Part shown: piece by piece, positions 31,411-40,353 of the stretch
Numbering within the stretch: the first letter of the stretch is position 1
Layout: the number at the start of each line of letters is the position of its first letter
Origin: a virus
Virus record (IMG/VR): IMGVR_UViG_3300044957_000713
Span: 1 to 64,000 of that record
DNA length: 64,000 bases
Reading direction: 5' to 3' (one strand)
Notes under the pieces: generated by a model
Databases searched by the model: none
What the model was told of the DNA's origin: nothing
What the model saw: the letters and a program-made list of their open reading frames with translations, nothing else
Program-made: the position numbers and the translations under genes

Positions 31411-31651
31411 CAGTGCGCCTTACTGTACGGGTAAACTTAGATGCATCGCGCATCTTTATGGCGTTGATCAGTTTGCGCTGTAGATTTTCTGCTGATTCAG
31501 TGTTGTAGGTCTGCTCGATCTGTTCCAAGAGACGGATAGCACTGGCAATGATATTGCTGGCGCGATTTTCTATCACATGACGTCGATCTCTCTCGATGTA
31601 CATAGCATCAAGTTCTTCTAATATACTACGGGTCTTTTTTTGCATGATCAC
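31397..31651 (-). CDS. Hypothetical helical protein, 84 residues
   Basis: The protein is all-helical and basic (SILEELDAMYIERDRRHVIE), with a heptad-like part LLEQIEQTY and a C-terminal Arg/Lys cluster. No family is recognised. The minus strand carries AATAAATA at 31674-31667, a one-base variant of the late box, just before its start. Confidence 0.5.
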   Translation of the reverse strand: MIMQKKTRSILEELDAMYIERDRRHVIENRASNIIASAIRLLEQIEQTYNTESAENLQRKLINAIKMRDASKFTRTVRRTDESQ

Positions 31652-31669
31652 AAAGCCTTTGTTTTATAT

Positions 31670-32677
31670 TTATTGGCTTTGTCCACAAACGTCATTGCAA
31701 ATAACCAAGCGGCCCTGCTCAAAGGTAGATATTTTCCAGGATTTTTCCACGGTTACGAACCAGTCTATGCAGGATTCCAAATCATTTTCTAGAGCATTGT
31801 TGTTTTTTAATATAGATTTAACTTGTTTATTGGCTGCTTGATGGTAGTTGCCGTGCCCATAAGTGCTGGGATTGAATCCTAAAAAACAACAAGGGTAAAC
31901 ATCGCCAGTACTGCTGACATAAACTGATTTGTTTTTTTGTATTTGACAAGCGATGGGCTTAGGGGCCCGACTGGGAGTTATATCTTCCAATAGCACTTCG
32001 TCAGTTTTTCTGCTGTCAAACAATATTTTAAACTCTGTTTGTTTAGGAGTACCAATCACATGAGTTAGTTCACCGCGAGAGTTGTAAACAGGTGTCTGAT
32101 CTCTACCGTGATTTACCAACCGAAACTCTTGAAATCCTAGCTCTTGTGCCAACTCACGGGCCTGGCCCCATTGGTGCTGATTATGTTCAAACTCAATCAT
32201 TTTCCACACAGCATGACCTCCTGCCAAAATAAAAGTTTCAGCATTTTTCATCACAGTGGAATACAAGGTGTTTTGTCTATAGAGACTGTGCGTGTCCTCA
32301 AGCCCATCAATACAGAAAATCACTATAACATTTAACTTGGCCAATGCTTGCCAAAATTTACGATCGCGAGCGCCACCATTGGTGCTGACTGATATTTTTA
32401 TGTTGGAATTTTGTGTTCGGAAATAAGTTAAAATATCAACTGTGTCAAGATTCATCACAGCATCGCCAAAGTTACCATTGACGTAGAGTTGGTCAAGTTG
32501 TGCTATGAAATCAGGGTGAAATATCTTTTGTGCTTCCTCCAAGGTCATGTCATGTTCAACATAACCATCATTATAGGGATATCCGTAAAAGTTCCTGGGG
32601 CACAGTGGGCAGGCGGCATTGCACCTACTGGATATTTCTAAATGAACGTGACGTATCTGATTGAAGCTGTATATCAT
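31670..32677 (-). CDS. Radical SAM protein with SPASM-like C-terminus
   Basis: The radical SAM motif is CNAACPLC (Cys19, Cys23, Cys26), followed by YVNGNFGDAVMN (GGE-like strand), SVSTNGG and VIFCIDGLEDTH. The C-terminal third has ACQIQKNKSVYVSSTGDVYP, then CCFLGF and CNDVCG, cysteines typical of an auxiliary-cluster (SPASM) domain. Such enzymes modify peptides or sugars. It starts with an ATGA overlap on the helicase gene. Its need for [4Fe-4S] clusters links it to the phage iscU/iscA genes. Confidence 0.85.
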   Translation of the reverse strand: MIYSFNQIRHVHLEISSRCNAACPLCPRNFYGYPYNDGYVEHDMTLEEAQKIFHPDFIAQLDQLYVNGNFGDAVMNLDTVDILTYFRTQNSNIKISVSTNGGARDRKFWQALAKLNVIVIFCIDGLEDTHSLYRQNTLYSTVMKNAETFILAGGHAVWKMIEFEHNQHQWGQARELAQELGFQEFRLVNHGRDQTPVYNSRGELTHVIGTPKQTEFKILFDSRKTDEVLLEDITPSRAPKPIACQIQKNKSVYVSSTGDVYPCCFLGFNPSTYGHGNYHQAANKQVKSILKNNNALENDLESCIDWFVTVEKSWKISTFEQGRLVICNDVCGQSQ

Positions 32678-34080
32678 CCGTTGGCTTTGATATTGCTTAA
32701 CATCTTTTTCAACGCAGAGCTTTGTACATCTGCGGATACCTTTAATACTTCGCCGGTTTCTTCATCTAGAGATTCACTGCCACTGACTTGACTCTTAGCT
32801 TTGATAGATTCATAAATGCTGGGTTTCTTTACAAAGCCTGAACTTTGTTGCTGATCTTCCCCTAGGTCTCTGATGCGCAGACTTTCAATGTCAAACTCTA
32901 AGTCTACCTTTTGTCCAACACCGCTGGAACTACGAGTTTTCATCAGCTGAATCTGATAACGTCCACGCTCACGCATAGCGCGGCTAGTAAAAATACCAAA
33001 TACGTTATCCGCAGTATTAATCTTTGAAATACCACCTGAAATATGTGAGTGATCAAATTCAATCTCCTCTACAGCCGCACGGTTCAACTGCGATGCTGTG
33101 ACAAATAGCACATTGAGTTCTTTGGCCAAGTTACGCAGTTCTTCACTCACGTACTTGTCTTTGACAAACAAGTCATTGGGAGATACTTTTGCGCTGACAG
33201 GCATGATCAAGTCCAAGTAGTCAACACACAAAAAGTCCACACGCTTGCCAGTTTTAACTTGTAGTTCTTTAAGATAAGCACGAATGTCGTTGACTGTGCT
33301 TTGTGCTGGCATGTATTTGATTTGCAGTGCGCCCGACTTCTTCTGCATCATTTTGACTTTCATTTCAACTGTGTCAATATCTCGGAAAATCTCTTTGGCA
33401 GACGTATTGGTCATCATAGAATCAATACGCATTGAACACAAACCTTCTGAAAGTTCTAGTGTGATATAACAACCATTGAGTCCGGCCTGTGCCCAGTTTA
33501 CAGCCAAGTTCTGCATGAACAAACTCTTGCCTGACCCTGAACCACCAGCAAAGATCTGTAGTTCGCCACGATTGAATCCGCCATATAGTAGTTGGTCCAA
33601 CGCAGGCCAACCTGTGGAGTTTTGTCCGTTGTTGTTTTTAAGTGCCATGAGTCGAGCACGTGGATCGTCGAAGTAATCTGTGCCTAAGTCTTTGGTCAAT
33701 GATATCTGCACAGCATCTTTGATCAACTTCTCTACAGGATCAAAGTTTCCTTTTTCCAACAAGTCTGCTGATTTAAGAATAGCACGTTCTAGTTCTTGGC
33801 GTCTAGTAAAGCCTTCAAACTCTTCCATGAACCAGTCAAGATGGCCATCATTGAGTTCAGGTATTTCTTCCAAGCTCACACTGGTCACTGCTCGCACTTG
33901 TTTGCGGTCAGGCAATGTTTTGTGTTTGTCTGCATGTTCTTTGATAAACTTTGCGGCACTGCGTAAGCTACGATCAAAGTTTTCGTCGTTGTAGATATTT
34001 TGCACTCGCACAAAACTCTGCGCATCTTGCATCATGATCTCAAGAAACAATCGCTGTACTTCTACTGGGTAATCTTTCAT
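32674..34080 (-). CDS. 41: Replicative DNA helicase, T4 gp41/DnaB type
   Basis: A RecA-fold helicase of 468 residues: GGFNRGELQIFAGGSGSGKS with Walker A at 179-186, then a Walker B region VDFLCVDYLDLIMP, ASQLNRAAVEE, and IFTSRAMRERGRYQIQLMKT-RSSSGVG near the C-terminus. It unwinds the lagging-strand template as a hexamer and recruits the primase, which is encoded four genes upstream. Three SGNH-like genes separate the two, whereas they are normally adjacent in T4-like phages. Confidence 0.93.
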   Translation of the reverse strand: MKDYPVEVQRLFLEIMMQDAQSFVRVQNIYNDENFDRSLRSAAKFIKEHADKHKTLPDRKQVRAVTSVSLEEIPELNDGHLDWFMEEFEGFTRRQELERAILKSADLLEKGNFDPVEKLIKDAVQISLTKDLGTDYFDDPRARLMALKNNNGQNSTGWPALDQLLYGGFNRGELQIFAGGSGSGKSLFMQNLAVNWAQAGLNGCYITLELSEGLCSMRIDSMMTNTSAKEIFRDIDTVEMKVKMMQKKSGALQIKYMPAQSTVNDIRAYLKELQVKTGKRVDFLCVDYLDLIMPVSAKVSPNDLFVKDKYVSEELRNLAKELNVLFVTASQLNRAAVEEIEFDHSHISGGISKINTADNVFGIFTSRAMRERGRYQIQLMKTRSSSGVGQKVDLEFDIESLRIRDLGEDQQQSSGFVKKPSIYESIKAKSQVSGSESLDEETGEVLKVSADVQSSALKKMLSNIKANG

Positions 34081-34093
34081 GGTGTCTTTCGTA

Positions 34094-34783
34094 TTACGTA
34101 TCTATGCGTTCTAATATGAGTTTGACAAGTTTTGCATGAGTATCTGGGCCTGGATGTGCATCCATTGGTGCTTTATCCGTTTGCATGTTGGCAACACTTT
34201 GCCAAGGATTGGCCCATGATTTCCAATCAACTAGTTCAAAGTTATTGACCAGTTGTTGCGCAAAGTTTGCTCGTTGTTCTTTTTTTAGATCGCACAAAAG
34301 ATTTTCAAACTCAGTACTCATTGGTAGACTACTGTCAGCCATGTCCGGAGTCATATCAATCCTTCCATTGATAAAAACTACCTTTTTGTTTTTACACTTG
34401 GCTATGTCTTGTATTATACGACAAAAATCTATAAGTTGCATTATATTTCCGTAGTCATGATTTCTTTTCTGAAACTCTGCTACAAATCTCGTGTCATCCC
34501 CACTTTCTAGTGGTGTGCCAATAAATAATCCCGAATCAGGTGTAGGATAAAGCCAATGGCGATGTATTGCCGTCCACTGTACTACAAAAATTTCACATTG
34601 ATTATCAATAAGGGCTTTGCAAGTCCGTAAAAATATTTTAAGATTGCTAGAGCCGCCTTCGGCATCGTTAATCACATCCATCTTTAATGCTTGGGCCAAA
34701 AGATTTGGATAGATCCTAGCATCGACTTGCTCTTGTTCAAATCCTGCACCTGTAGATATGCTACAGCCTCCTATATAAATCAT
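34094..34783 (-). CDS. SGNH-hydrolase-like protein 1 (GCSI type)
   Basis: The N-terminus MIYIGGCSISTGAGFEQEQV fits SGNH block I with Ser8 in place of the GDS serine. NDAEGGSSN fits block II, and the C-terminal DAHPGPDTHAKLV fits block V (Asp-x-His). Enzymes of this fold cleave acyl, acetyl or glycan ester bonds. It overlaps the upstream SGNH gene by four bases (ATGA) and sits 13 bases before the helicase gene. Confidence 0.7.
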   Translation of the reverse strand: MIYIGGCSISTGAGFEQEQVDARIYPNLLAQALKMDVINDAEGGSSNLKIFLRTCKALIDNQCEIFVVQWTAIHRHWLYPTPDSGLFIGTPLESGDDTRFVAEFQKRNHDYGNIMQLIDFCRIIQDIAKCKNKKVVFINGRIDMTPDMADSSLPMSTEFENLLCDLKKEQRANFAQQLVNNFELVDWKSWANPWQSVANMQTDKAPMDAHPGPDTHAKLVKLILERIDT

Positions 34784-35325
34784 ACCATACGCTCCTTGAT
34801 ATATTGATAAATTTTACTGTTGCCCTGTGTATCAAGATGATTGATGTTGCCTGGATTAGTTTGTCTTAGTGTGAAAAATGAATGTATGTGAGTATTACTA
34901 AGATCAAATCCTGTGCAATGTATTGCACTCTGGCACTGCTGGAATAATCTATCTAACAAAAGATCAAAAAGATCATCTTGAAACTGCTGATCATAAAAGT
35001 TTTTGTAATATCCTTTGACGATATCTGCCCACCCTACTTTGTCTAAACTGTCATTGGCCAGCATATCGCAGTAGGGATGTGTTTGTAAGGTGCGACTAGG
35101 GTGAGTTACATGATCCGGCACAAATACTCGGTCAGGGTTGGTATGAAATACTATGATATGATTGTAGTTTGTTAGATCCCGTTGCTGTATGCTTTTATAA
35201 ATGCGGTATTCGCTAACTCCGCGCTGTGCAAAGTTATCAACTTTGAACTCTCTAGCTAACTGCGACGCCCAGGAATCTGCTCTGTCAATGGTAGCAAAAC
35301 TATCTCCAAATATTGCTACTCTCAT
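34780..35325 (-). CDS. SGNH-hydrolase-like protein 2 (GDSF type)
   Basis: The start at 35325 overlaps the upstream stop (ATGA) and gives MRVAIFGDSFATIDRADSWA with Ser9. Block II is FAQRGVSEYR, and the end NINHLDTQGNSKIYQYI supplies a His/Asp pair in altered order. At 181 residues it is shorter than usual for the fold (about 200-250). It may be catalytically altered. Confidence 0.7.
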   Translation of the reverse strand: MRVAIFGDSFATIDRADSWASQLAREFKVDNFAQRGVSEYRIYKSIQQRDLTNYNHIIVFHTNPDRVFVPDHVTHPSRTLQTHPYCDMLANDSLDKVGWADIVKGYYKNFYDQQFQDDLFDLLLDRLFQQCQSAIHCTGFDLSNTHIHSFFTLRQTNPGNINHLDTQGNSKIYQYIKERMV

Positions 35326-36029
35326 ACCCATCCCAACTGTTGTAGCTTGGGTTCTAACACTTGTTCCCACCAACGCTGATTACCATCGGATCCATAATGA
35401 CCGTGCCAGCCAAACTTGTCAAAGTCTACAGGACAATAGACATCTTTGTTGACACTGTAATAGGTGTCATCAAATATGATGCTGTGTGGATCAGCTGAAA
35501 ATCTTCGTTGGATACTGCCTAATACTGGCCAATCAGTCTTGGGTTGAAACGGTTCTGCTAGATTTACAAACAAGTACTGATCAGTCCATCCTTTGATGTA
35601 TCTACTTAACAAAAAAAGTTCTCGCAAAGTTTGTGCTTCTTGCCAACTTCGATTCCAAGCCGTCACATATCCACGACCCAGTTGATGTGTAGTTACCTGA
35701 CGTAGACCATCATGCTCCGGCAGTTCTGGCTGATCAATGGGTTGAAGATTTCCAAACATTTTGTGATATCGGGGCGGCCGTGATTCAGTATCGTACACTG
35801 TAAAACGTTCAATGGGTGGCACACCAACTACAACATAGTCATCTTGAGCAAATCCTGCACCAGCAACAATGAGATGAGATATGCTGTCTATATTGTTGCC
35901 TGGCCAGCTGTAGTTTTCTACTGTGTCAACTTGTAGTGCCCAAGCCATCAAACCCCACCAAGAGTCCTGTGGTTCTACACAAAATCTTGGTGTGCTGTAG
36001 CTATCTCCGTAGATAATCAGTCTAGACAT
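35322..36029 (-). CDS. SGNH-hydrolase-like protein 3 (GDSY type)
   Basis: MSRLIIYGDSYSTPRFCVEP gives the block I serine (Ser10). ENYSWPGNNIDSISH matches block II (the oxyanion glycine and asparagine). The C-terminal FDKFGWHGHYGSDGNQRWWE holds candidate catalytic acid and histidine. It follows the primase gene with an eight-base overlap. Confidence 0.72.
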   Translation of the reverse strand: MSRLIIYGDSYSTPRFCVEPQDSWWGLMAWALQVDTVENYSWPGNNIDSISHLIVAGAGFAQDDYVVVGVPPIERFTVYDTESRPPRYHKMFGNLQPIDQPELPEHDGLRQVTTHQLGRGYVTAWNRSWQEAQTLRELFLLSRYIKGWTDQYLFVNLAEPFQPKTDWPVLGSIQRRFSADPHSIIFDDTYYSVNKDVYCPVDFDKFGWHGHYGSDGNQRWWEQVLEPKLQQLGWV

Positions 36030-36981
36030 TGAGTTTCCTTGCTAGATTTTTTTTGGACATTTCTATACGTATGCGATTACTATTTCTAGCTTCAAAAATA
36101 CTCAGCAGTGTGGCTGCACGTCCATATTTTCTCACAGCATCATTGACGTCTTTGATATCTAAGCCCCAGTTGGGTATACTTACTGCCCAGCCCAGTTCCA
36201 GGGCACGATCTATCAACCGAATGCCTGCTTCATCTTGATCAGGCACAACTGTTATTTTTTTGCCCAGGCTACAGATCAGACGTACTTGGGCATCGTTGAT
36301 TTCTGCGTGTAACACTGCTAGACCGCTGACGCTGAGTGCATCAAACACTCCTTCCATGATCAGAACATGTTGCCATGAATCTTTCTGCAAGTCTGTGCCA
36401 AATACATAGCCATGCTGGATATCTTGTATGTACTTGGGTGTGCGATCATCTAAAAATCTTGTGGTGTGTCCTACCACTTGGCCATCGTGTGTGAATGGAA
36501 TCACTATGCCCGGGCGTGGCATGGTCTTATACAAGAAAGGATAGTCCAACGGTACTGAACGGTTGTTGAGATATGATTGCGCGACATCTGTAAGTGGTTG
36601 AGTATCCGTGGGCAACAGTCGATCTTCAAACTCAATGTTTTGTAGTTTTTGAACTATCTGTTGACGCTCGGCTACCAGGCCTTCTATGTTACGATGTCGA
36701 AGGCTTTCTAAGTTGATGCGTTCAATCTCATTACGATCTATATTGAGCCACCCCAACAGCTTGCGAGCTTTGAAACTGAGATTCCTACCTAGCACAAAGC
36801 TGGCAGTGAATCCGCAGTTGAAGCAATGATAACTCCATCCTTGAGCAGTGACCTTAATACCACCTCGCTGACGTCGGTCAGCTGACTCTCCATTGTGTAC
36901 ACAGCAAGGTGCATTGAAGCTTGTCCAGCCTGAACTGGTGTTTTTGCGCTTTATGGGTAGGTAGGAAAGGACATCGATCAC
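36022..36981 (-). CDS. 61: DNA primase, zinc finger plus TOPRIM (gp61/DnaG-like)
   Basis: The zinc-binding part is APCCVHNGES then YHCFNCGF (Cys26/Cys27, His29, Cys53, Cys56), as in CHC2 primases. The TOPRIM part has LIMEGVFDALSVSG (catalytic glutamate) and VVPDQDEAG (DxD-like). GIVIPFTHDGQVVGHTTRFL is also typical of DnaG. It starts with GTG overlapping the upstream stop (GTGA). It makes RNA primers with the gp41-like helicase. Confidence 0.9.
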   Translation of the reverse strand: MIDVLSYLPIKRKNTSSGWTSFNAPCCVHNGESADRRQRGGIKVTAQGWSYHCFNCGFTASFVLGRNLSFKARKLLGWLNIDRNEIERINLESLRHRNIEGLVAERQQIVQKLQNIEFEDRLLPTDTQPLTDVAQSYLNNRSVPLDYPFLYKTMPRPGIVIPFTHDGQVVGHTTRFLDDRTPKYIQDIQHGYVFGTDLQKDSWQHVLIMEGVFDALSVSGLAVLHAEINDAQVRLICSLGKKITVVPDQDEAGIRLIDRALELGWAVSIPNWGLDIKDVNDAVRKYGRAATLLSIFEARNSNRIRIEMSKKNLARKLNV

Positions 36982-37718
36982 TCTAATATTTTAGCATGTT
37001 TTATGTGTTCAATCAAGTGATCTGCTATGATCTGATGGCCTTTTTCATTGGGATGACCGCCAGATGCAAAAGGCTCTATGCCCAGTTCTTGTTTTTTTTG
37101 GTACAGGATTTCTCGCCAGCTTAGACCTGGATAGATAAGGCTGGGTGCCGTAACTCCATAACGGTTAGGCAACACTGAAAACTGTATGACCGGAATCTTG
37201 TAACGACTAGTGGCCTGATCAAACAAGTTGATTGATGTCTGAAAGTTGTACTCGGCCCAATCTGCGTGAAAACTCATACCTAACCAAAGTTTCTGTAGAC
37301 GGAACCAGTTTTCGTCAATGTCAGGATTGGGCTGAGTGAGCCATGTGCCATGCATGTGTCGATTCCATTGTGGATCCTTGCGACTTATTTCGTGCAAAGG
37401 ATTGAACCAACTCTGGCGAGTGGCGTCTGTGTGTCCTACCAAAAACAATACATCATCAATGCTTTGTCCGTTGCGCAAATACCACATAAAGTTCCAGCGC
37501 ATGCTTTCCAAGCTAGAACCAGGAAAGGCCATGTTGTCCAGTTCGAGACCAAACTTATCGGCTACTAGACCTGCGTAACCGTGTTTCAATCTGTAACTAC
37601 GATTTTCATCGTAGTGATCTCTAAACTCAGACGCCGATAACCCTCTAAACTCAGGCGTCACAAGTTCATCGCCATAGGTCCAGCTATCGCCAAATACTAC
37701 CAGTTTGCGTATCTTCAT
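36978..37718 (-). CDS. SGNH-hydrolase-like protein 4 (GDSW type)
   Basis: MKIRKLVVFGDSWTYGDELV gives GDS with Ser12. NMAFPGSSLESM matches block II and FLVGHTDATR block III. SGGHPNEKGHQIIADHL matches block V, with glycine where the catalytic aspartate is usual. It is upstream of the primase and coupled to it. As the longest of the four it looks most like a genuine esterase, but the replaced aspartate is a caution. Confidence 0.75.
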   Translation of the reverse strand: MKIRKLVVFGDSWTYGDELVTPEFRGLSASEFRDHYDENRSYRLKHGYAGLVADKFGLELDNMAFPGSSLESMRWNFMWYLRNGQSIDDVLFLVGHTDATRQSWFNPLHEISRKDPQWNRHMHGTWLTQPNPDIDENWFRLQKLWLGMSFHADWAEYNFQTSINLFDQATSRYKIPVIQFSVLPNRYGVTAPSLIYPGLSWREILYQKKQELGIEPFASGGHPNEKGHQIIADHLIEHIKHAKILE

Positions 37719-38710
37719 CTAAATGCTATTGACGTGATAAATCCGTTGTTGATGGCGGCGTTGGGATTGTTGACATAGCCTTCACCACCAGTGATCACAA
37801 AGGCGCCAGTAACATTGCCGCCTGATGCTTCTGCATAGGCAGTGGCTCCTGTGCCCTCGCCGTGGATTTCAATATTGGGCAAAGGTGTAGATATCCACTG
37901 ACTGCCTTGATTGTTCATGGTAATGTTGGTGACTTGACCACCACTGACTATGACATTGCCCACTTTGGCTTTGTAGCCATACTGATTTATTTCAAACCGT
38001 ATATAGTTGTGATAGCCTTCAATGTTCCAATGATCGCGAACTTCTTGGTTGATATATTGGCGTTGGCTACCAATGTCATACCAAGGGCCCAACTGTGTGT
38101 TGGAACCCTGTGGCTTCACATTGCCCGAAAAGTTATCAAAAGTCATTTGAAACGTAACCAGGGGGCGGCCCTGTACATACACAGCAGATGTGTGATTTCG
38201 ATTGGGATTGCTTTGGCTGATCTCTGGATTGGCAGGTATGGTCATGATTTCGCTGGGCACGAAATCAGGGTACACTGAATCTACCACATCAGCTTTGCCA
38301 CGACCACCGGAATAGGCATCTGTAAACACAGGTTCGTACAGTGTGCTGGTCACTGTGTTGCGTTCAAGACTCCAGCCCACGGGCTGTGCATCTATAGAAT
38401 CCAGTTCAGTTGACAGCAAGGTCACTTTGGCTCTTCCAAAGGTGGCATTTAGGATTTCCAAGTCTTTGCTCAACAGTAATATGTCTCCATTGGTGCTGAT
38501 CAGTCTAAATGTGATAGTTGATTCTGTGATATTCACAGGCTTTTCGTCTTGATTGACGAACTGAAACAATATGACGTTGTCTACGCCACGATGTATTTTT
38601 AGATTTTTTGTGTACACAGGTTGCCACCTCCGGTCAAAGTAAGCACCACTGGTATCAATCAATAATACCTGTTGTTTTTGCTGATATAAATAGGCAGTGG
38701 TAGAATACAC
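37715..38710 (-). CDS. Probable virion structural protein, beta-rich (331 residues)
   Basis: The start YTKNLKIHRGVDNVILFQFV-NQDEKPVNI is an N-terminal domain that I recall in structural proteins of T4-like marine phages, probably a baseplate or fibre attachment domain. The rest is beta-rich with Gly/Asn turns (GGQVTNITMNNQGSQWISTP). It couples with the downstream SGNH gene by an ATGA overlap and is divergent from the plus-strand gene at 38734. Confidence 0.65.
   Translation of the reverse strand: MYSTTAYLYQQKQQVLLIDTSGAYFDRRWQPVYTKNLKIHRGVDNVILFQFVNQDEKPVNITESTITFRLISTNGDILLLSKDLEILNATFGRAKVTLLSTELDSIDAQPVGWSLERNTVTSTLYEPVFTDAYSGGRGKADVVDSVYPDFVPSEIMTIPANPEISQSNPNRNHTSAVYVQGRPLVTFQMTFDNFSGNVKPQGSNTQLGPWYDIGSQRQYINQEVRDHWNIEGYHNYIRFEINQYGYKAKVGNVIVSGGQVTNITMNNQGSQWISTPLPNIEIHGEGTGATAYAEASGGNVTGAFVITGGEGYVNNPNAAINNGFITSIAFR
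38685..38692 (+). promoter_or_regulatory. Late box TATAAATA for the plus-strand gene at 38734
   Basis: Exact TATAAATA on the plus strand, 41 bases before the ATG. It lies inside the first codons of the divergent structural gene, so those codons may be constrained. Confidence 0.5.
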
Positions 38711-38733
38711 TTTAATAATTCCTTAAGATATTT

Positions 38734-39111
38734 ATGGGCACAGAGATCTTCGCCAAAATAGCAGAACGCTATCCTTTCATTACATTCTGCACCTATGCAG
38801 GCAATGAGTACATCGGAGTAGTACAAAACCGCGACGATGCAGTGACCACTATCTATGATTTTGGAAATATTCCACACCCAGAGCTAAAAAAAGTGTTCTT
38901 AGAACTGGCCAATGTATGGTGGTGGGAAAGCAATCGTAGCATACCTATCAACATATTTCTCAAGCAAGATTGGGAAGTGTTCCGTCCGTTCCTGCGAACG
39001 TTTACCAACAAAGATCTTGAAATATTGCACGGGCCTTGTACCAGCCTAACAGACATTGCCCGTAAAAAATCCAAACGTAAATCAATCACCCTGGTCCGCA
39101 GAATGGACTAG
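38734..39111 (+). CDS. Conserved T4-like protein (WWWESNR motif)
   Basis: The 125-residue product contains FCTYAGNEYIGVVQNRDDAV, NVWWWESNRSIPINIFLKQD and a basic end KKSKRKSITLVRRM. This pattern is highly conserved in T4-like cyanophages from memory, usually placed alone on the opposite strand. No function is known; the basic tail suggests nucleic acid contact. Its last codons overlap the convergent DnaE-like mini gene by 30 bases. Confidence 0.75.
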   Translation: MGTEIFAKIAERYPFITFCTYAGNEYIGVVQNRDDAVTTIYDFGNIPHPELKKVFLELANVWWWESNRSIPINIFLKQDWEVFRPFLRTFTNKDLEILHGPCTSLTDIARKKSKRKSITLVRRMD

Positions 39112-39657
39112 ATTCATGTGCAAGGCTACTAGCTGTGCGTAGCCTACAGCATGGCTTTTCTTGAAAAAATAACTGTCGTCCTGCGGGCGAGTCCAGATAT
39201 CTTTGGCTATTGCAGACCACCCGCCCTGTGCTAGATGGCGTTTGGCCGGGCGGATCACTGCCAACAACATGGCCATTCTGGGTATGTTATCAGGCTGTAG
39301 TTGATGTACTAGATCATAGTGGTTACCAATGTGCGCAATCTTTTCACAGAAATCACGCTCCTGCAAACGACACCACGGCGGTTCTTGTGCCAACATTGAA
39401 TCATAGTGTGCTTGATCACGCACAAGCTGATATACTGTCATGTTCAACAGGTCTATCTTAAAATAGCCACGCTGTTTGGCTTCTTGGTAGTCTATGGCCG
39501 CACACTGATTAACAGGATCTCTAGGTATGTCTGTGATATAAACACCAGAGTTATGCCGGCGCACACAACCGTCTACAATCTGTCGAGCAGACACATGCTG
39601 TATCAACTTCAGCACTTGCTCTCTATCTGCTAGATCAATGTCTACATCTGCACTCAT
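39082..39657 (-). CDS. Miniature DnaE-like palm protein (191 residues)
   Basis: From the ATG at 39657 (TAATG overlap) the protein reads MSADVDIDLADREQVLKLIQ, matching the PDIDIDF catalytic motif of polymerase III alpha (D4, D6). RRHNSGVYITDIP matches the KHAGGVVI strand, GYFKIDLLNMTVYQLV the KFDFLGL motif (D69), and FFKKSHAVGYAQLVALHMNL the KSHAAAY helix. Thumb, fingers, PHP and OB parts are missing. I recall this mini form as a conserved unknown in T4-like marine phages. It is distinct from the larger DnaE-like protein at 2965-4644. Confidence 0.75.
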   Translation of the reverse strand: MSADVDIDLADREQVLKLIQHVSARQIVDGCVRRHNSGVYITDIPRDPVNQCAAIDYQEAKQRGYFKIDLLNMTVYQLVRDQAHYDSMLAQEPPWCRLQERDFCEKIAHIGNHYDLVHQLQPDNIPRMAMLLAVIRPAKRHLAQGGWSAIAKDIWTRPQDDSYFFKKSHAVGYAQLVALHMNLVHSADQGD

Positions 39658-40340
39658 TACCAACCTGCCCGGGCCAATATGTCTTTGACGTATTCTTGAT
39701 CTGCTAGATAGTCTCGAAACTTTTTCTGCCAGAACTCAGGATCAATCCAGGGCCAGATTATGGCCAGTTGTTCCCGGTCTAGATCGTCAAGGAACTGCTG
39801 ACCAGACGCACAGTTATACAACACCCAAGCACTGACACGCCCTGTGCTCACAGCATAGACCACTGCATTGGCATTGCCGTACCGTAAGAAATCGCTGGCT
39901 GGATGCTGGTGTGTTTCACTCCAGACAATCGAATGTTCAATGGCCCGTGCAAGTGCATCTGTAACACTTTCCTTGCGCATGTACTCATTGAGGTATTCTG
40001 TGTATACACTGTCTCTGCACCAATGATCAATCTTTTTGTTTTTTTCAACTACCCAATCAATAAACCGGGATGTGTTCACTGCATTGATAGCTACACAATA
40101 CCTTCCAAACTTTACAAAGGCACGATAGTAAGGACTGGTCACAAAATCATCAAAAGTTTTGAGCTTGGCTGATCCTTGAGTCATTTCGTAAAATCGGAGA
40201 TATGCCTGTAGACCCAACCTCACTCCTGGATCATCTTTGCTTTGGTAACGTTGTTTTTGCTCGCAGACATGTACAGAAAGACTGGTCTCTCTTTGAAAGT
40301 CTTTTTTGCAATATTGGCATGTATACTTTACTGCTTGCAC
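39657..40340 (-). CDS. Conserved T4-like protein with N-terminal C2H2-type zinc finger
   Basis: YTCQYCKKDFQRETSLSVHVCEQ has the Cys-x2-Cys ... His/Cys spacing of a zinc finger (residues 7-26). The body contains YYRAFVKFGRYCVAINAVN, IDHWCRDSVYTEYLNEYMRK and AIEHSIVWSE, matching a family conserved in T4-like cyanophages next to the mini DnaE gene. Function is unknown; DNA binding is likely. Confidence 0.75.
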   Translation of the reverse strand: MQAVKYTCQYCKKDFQRETSLSVHVCEQKQRYQSKDDPGVRLGLQAYLRFYEMTQGSAKLKTFDDFVTSPYYRAFVKFGRYCVAINAVNTSRFIDWVVEKNKKIDHWCRDSVYTEYLNEYMRKESVTDALARAIEHSIVWSETHQHPASDFLRYGNANAVVYAVSTGRVSAWVLYNCASGQQFLDDLDREQLAIIWPWIDPEFWQKKFRDYLADQEYVKDILARAGW

Positions 40341-40353
40341 GATTTATTGTAGC

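Noticed and set aside
36978-37718. Certain esterase activity for the GDSW protein
   Set aside because: The aspartate expected in block V is replaced (GGHPNEKGH), so only fold similarity is claimed.
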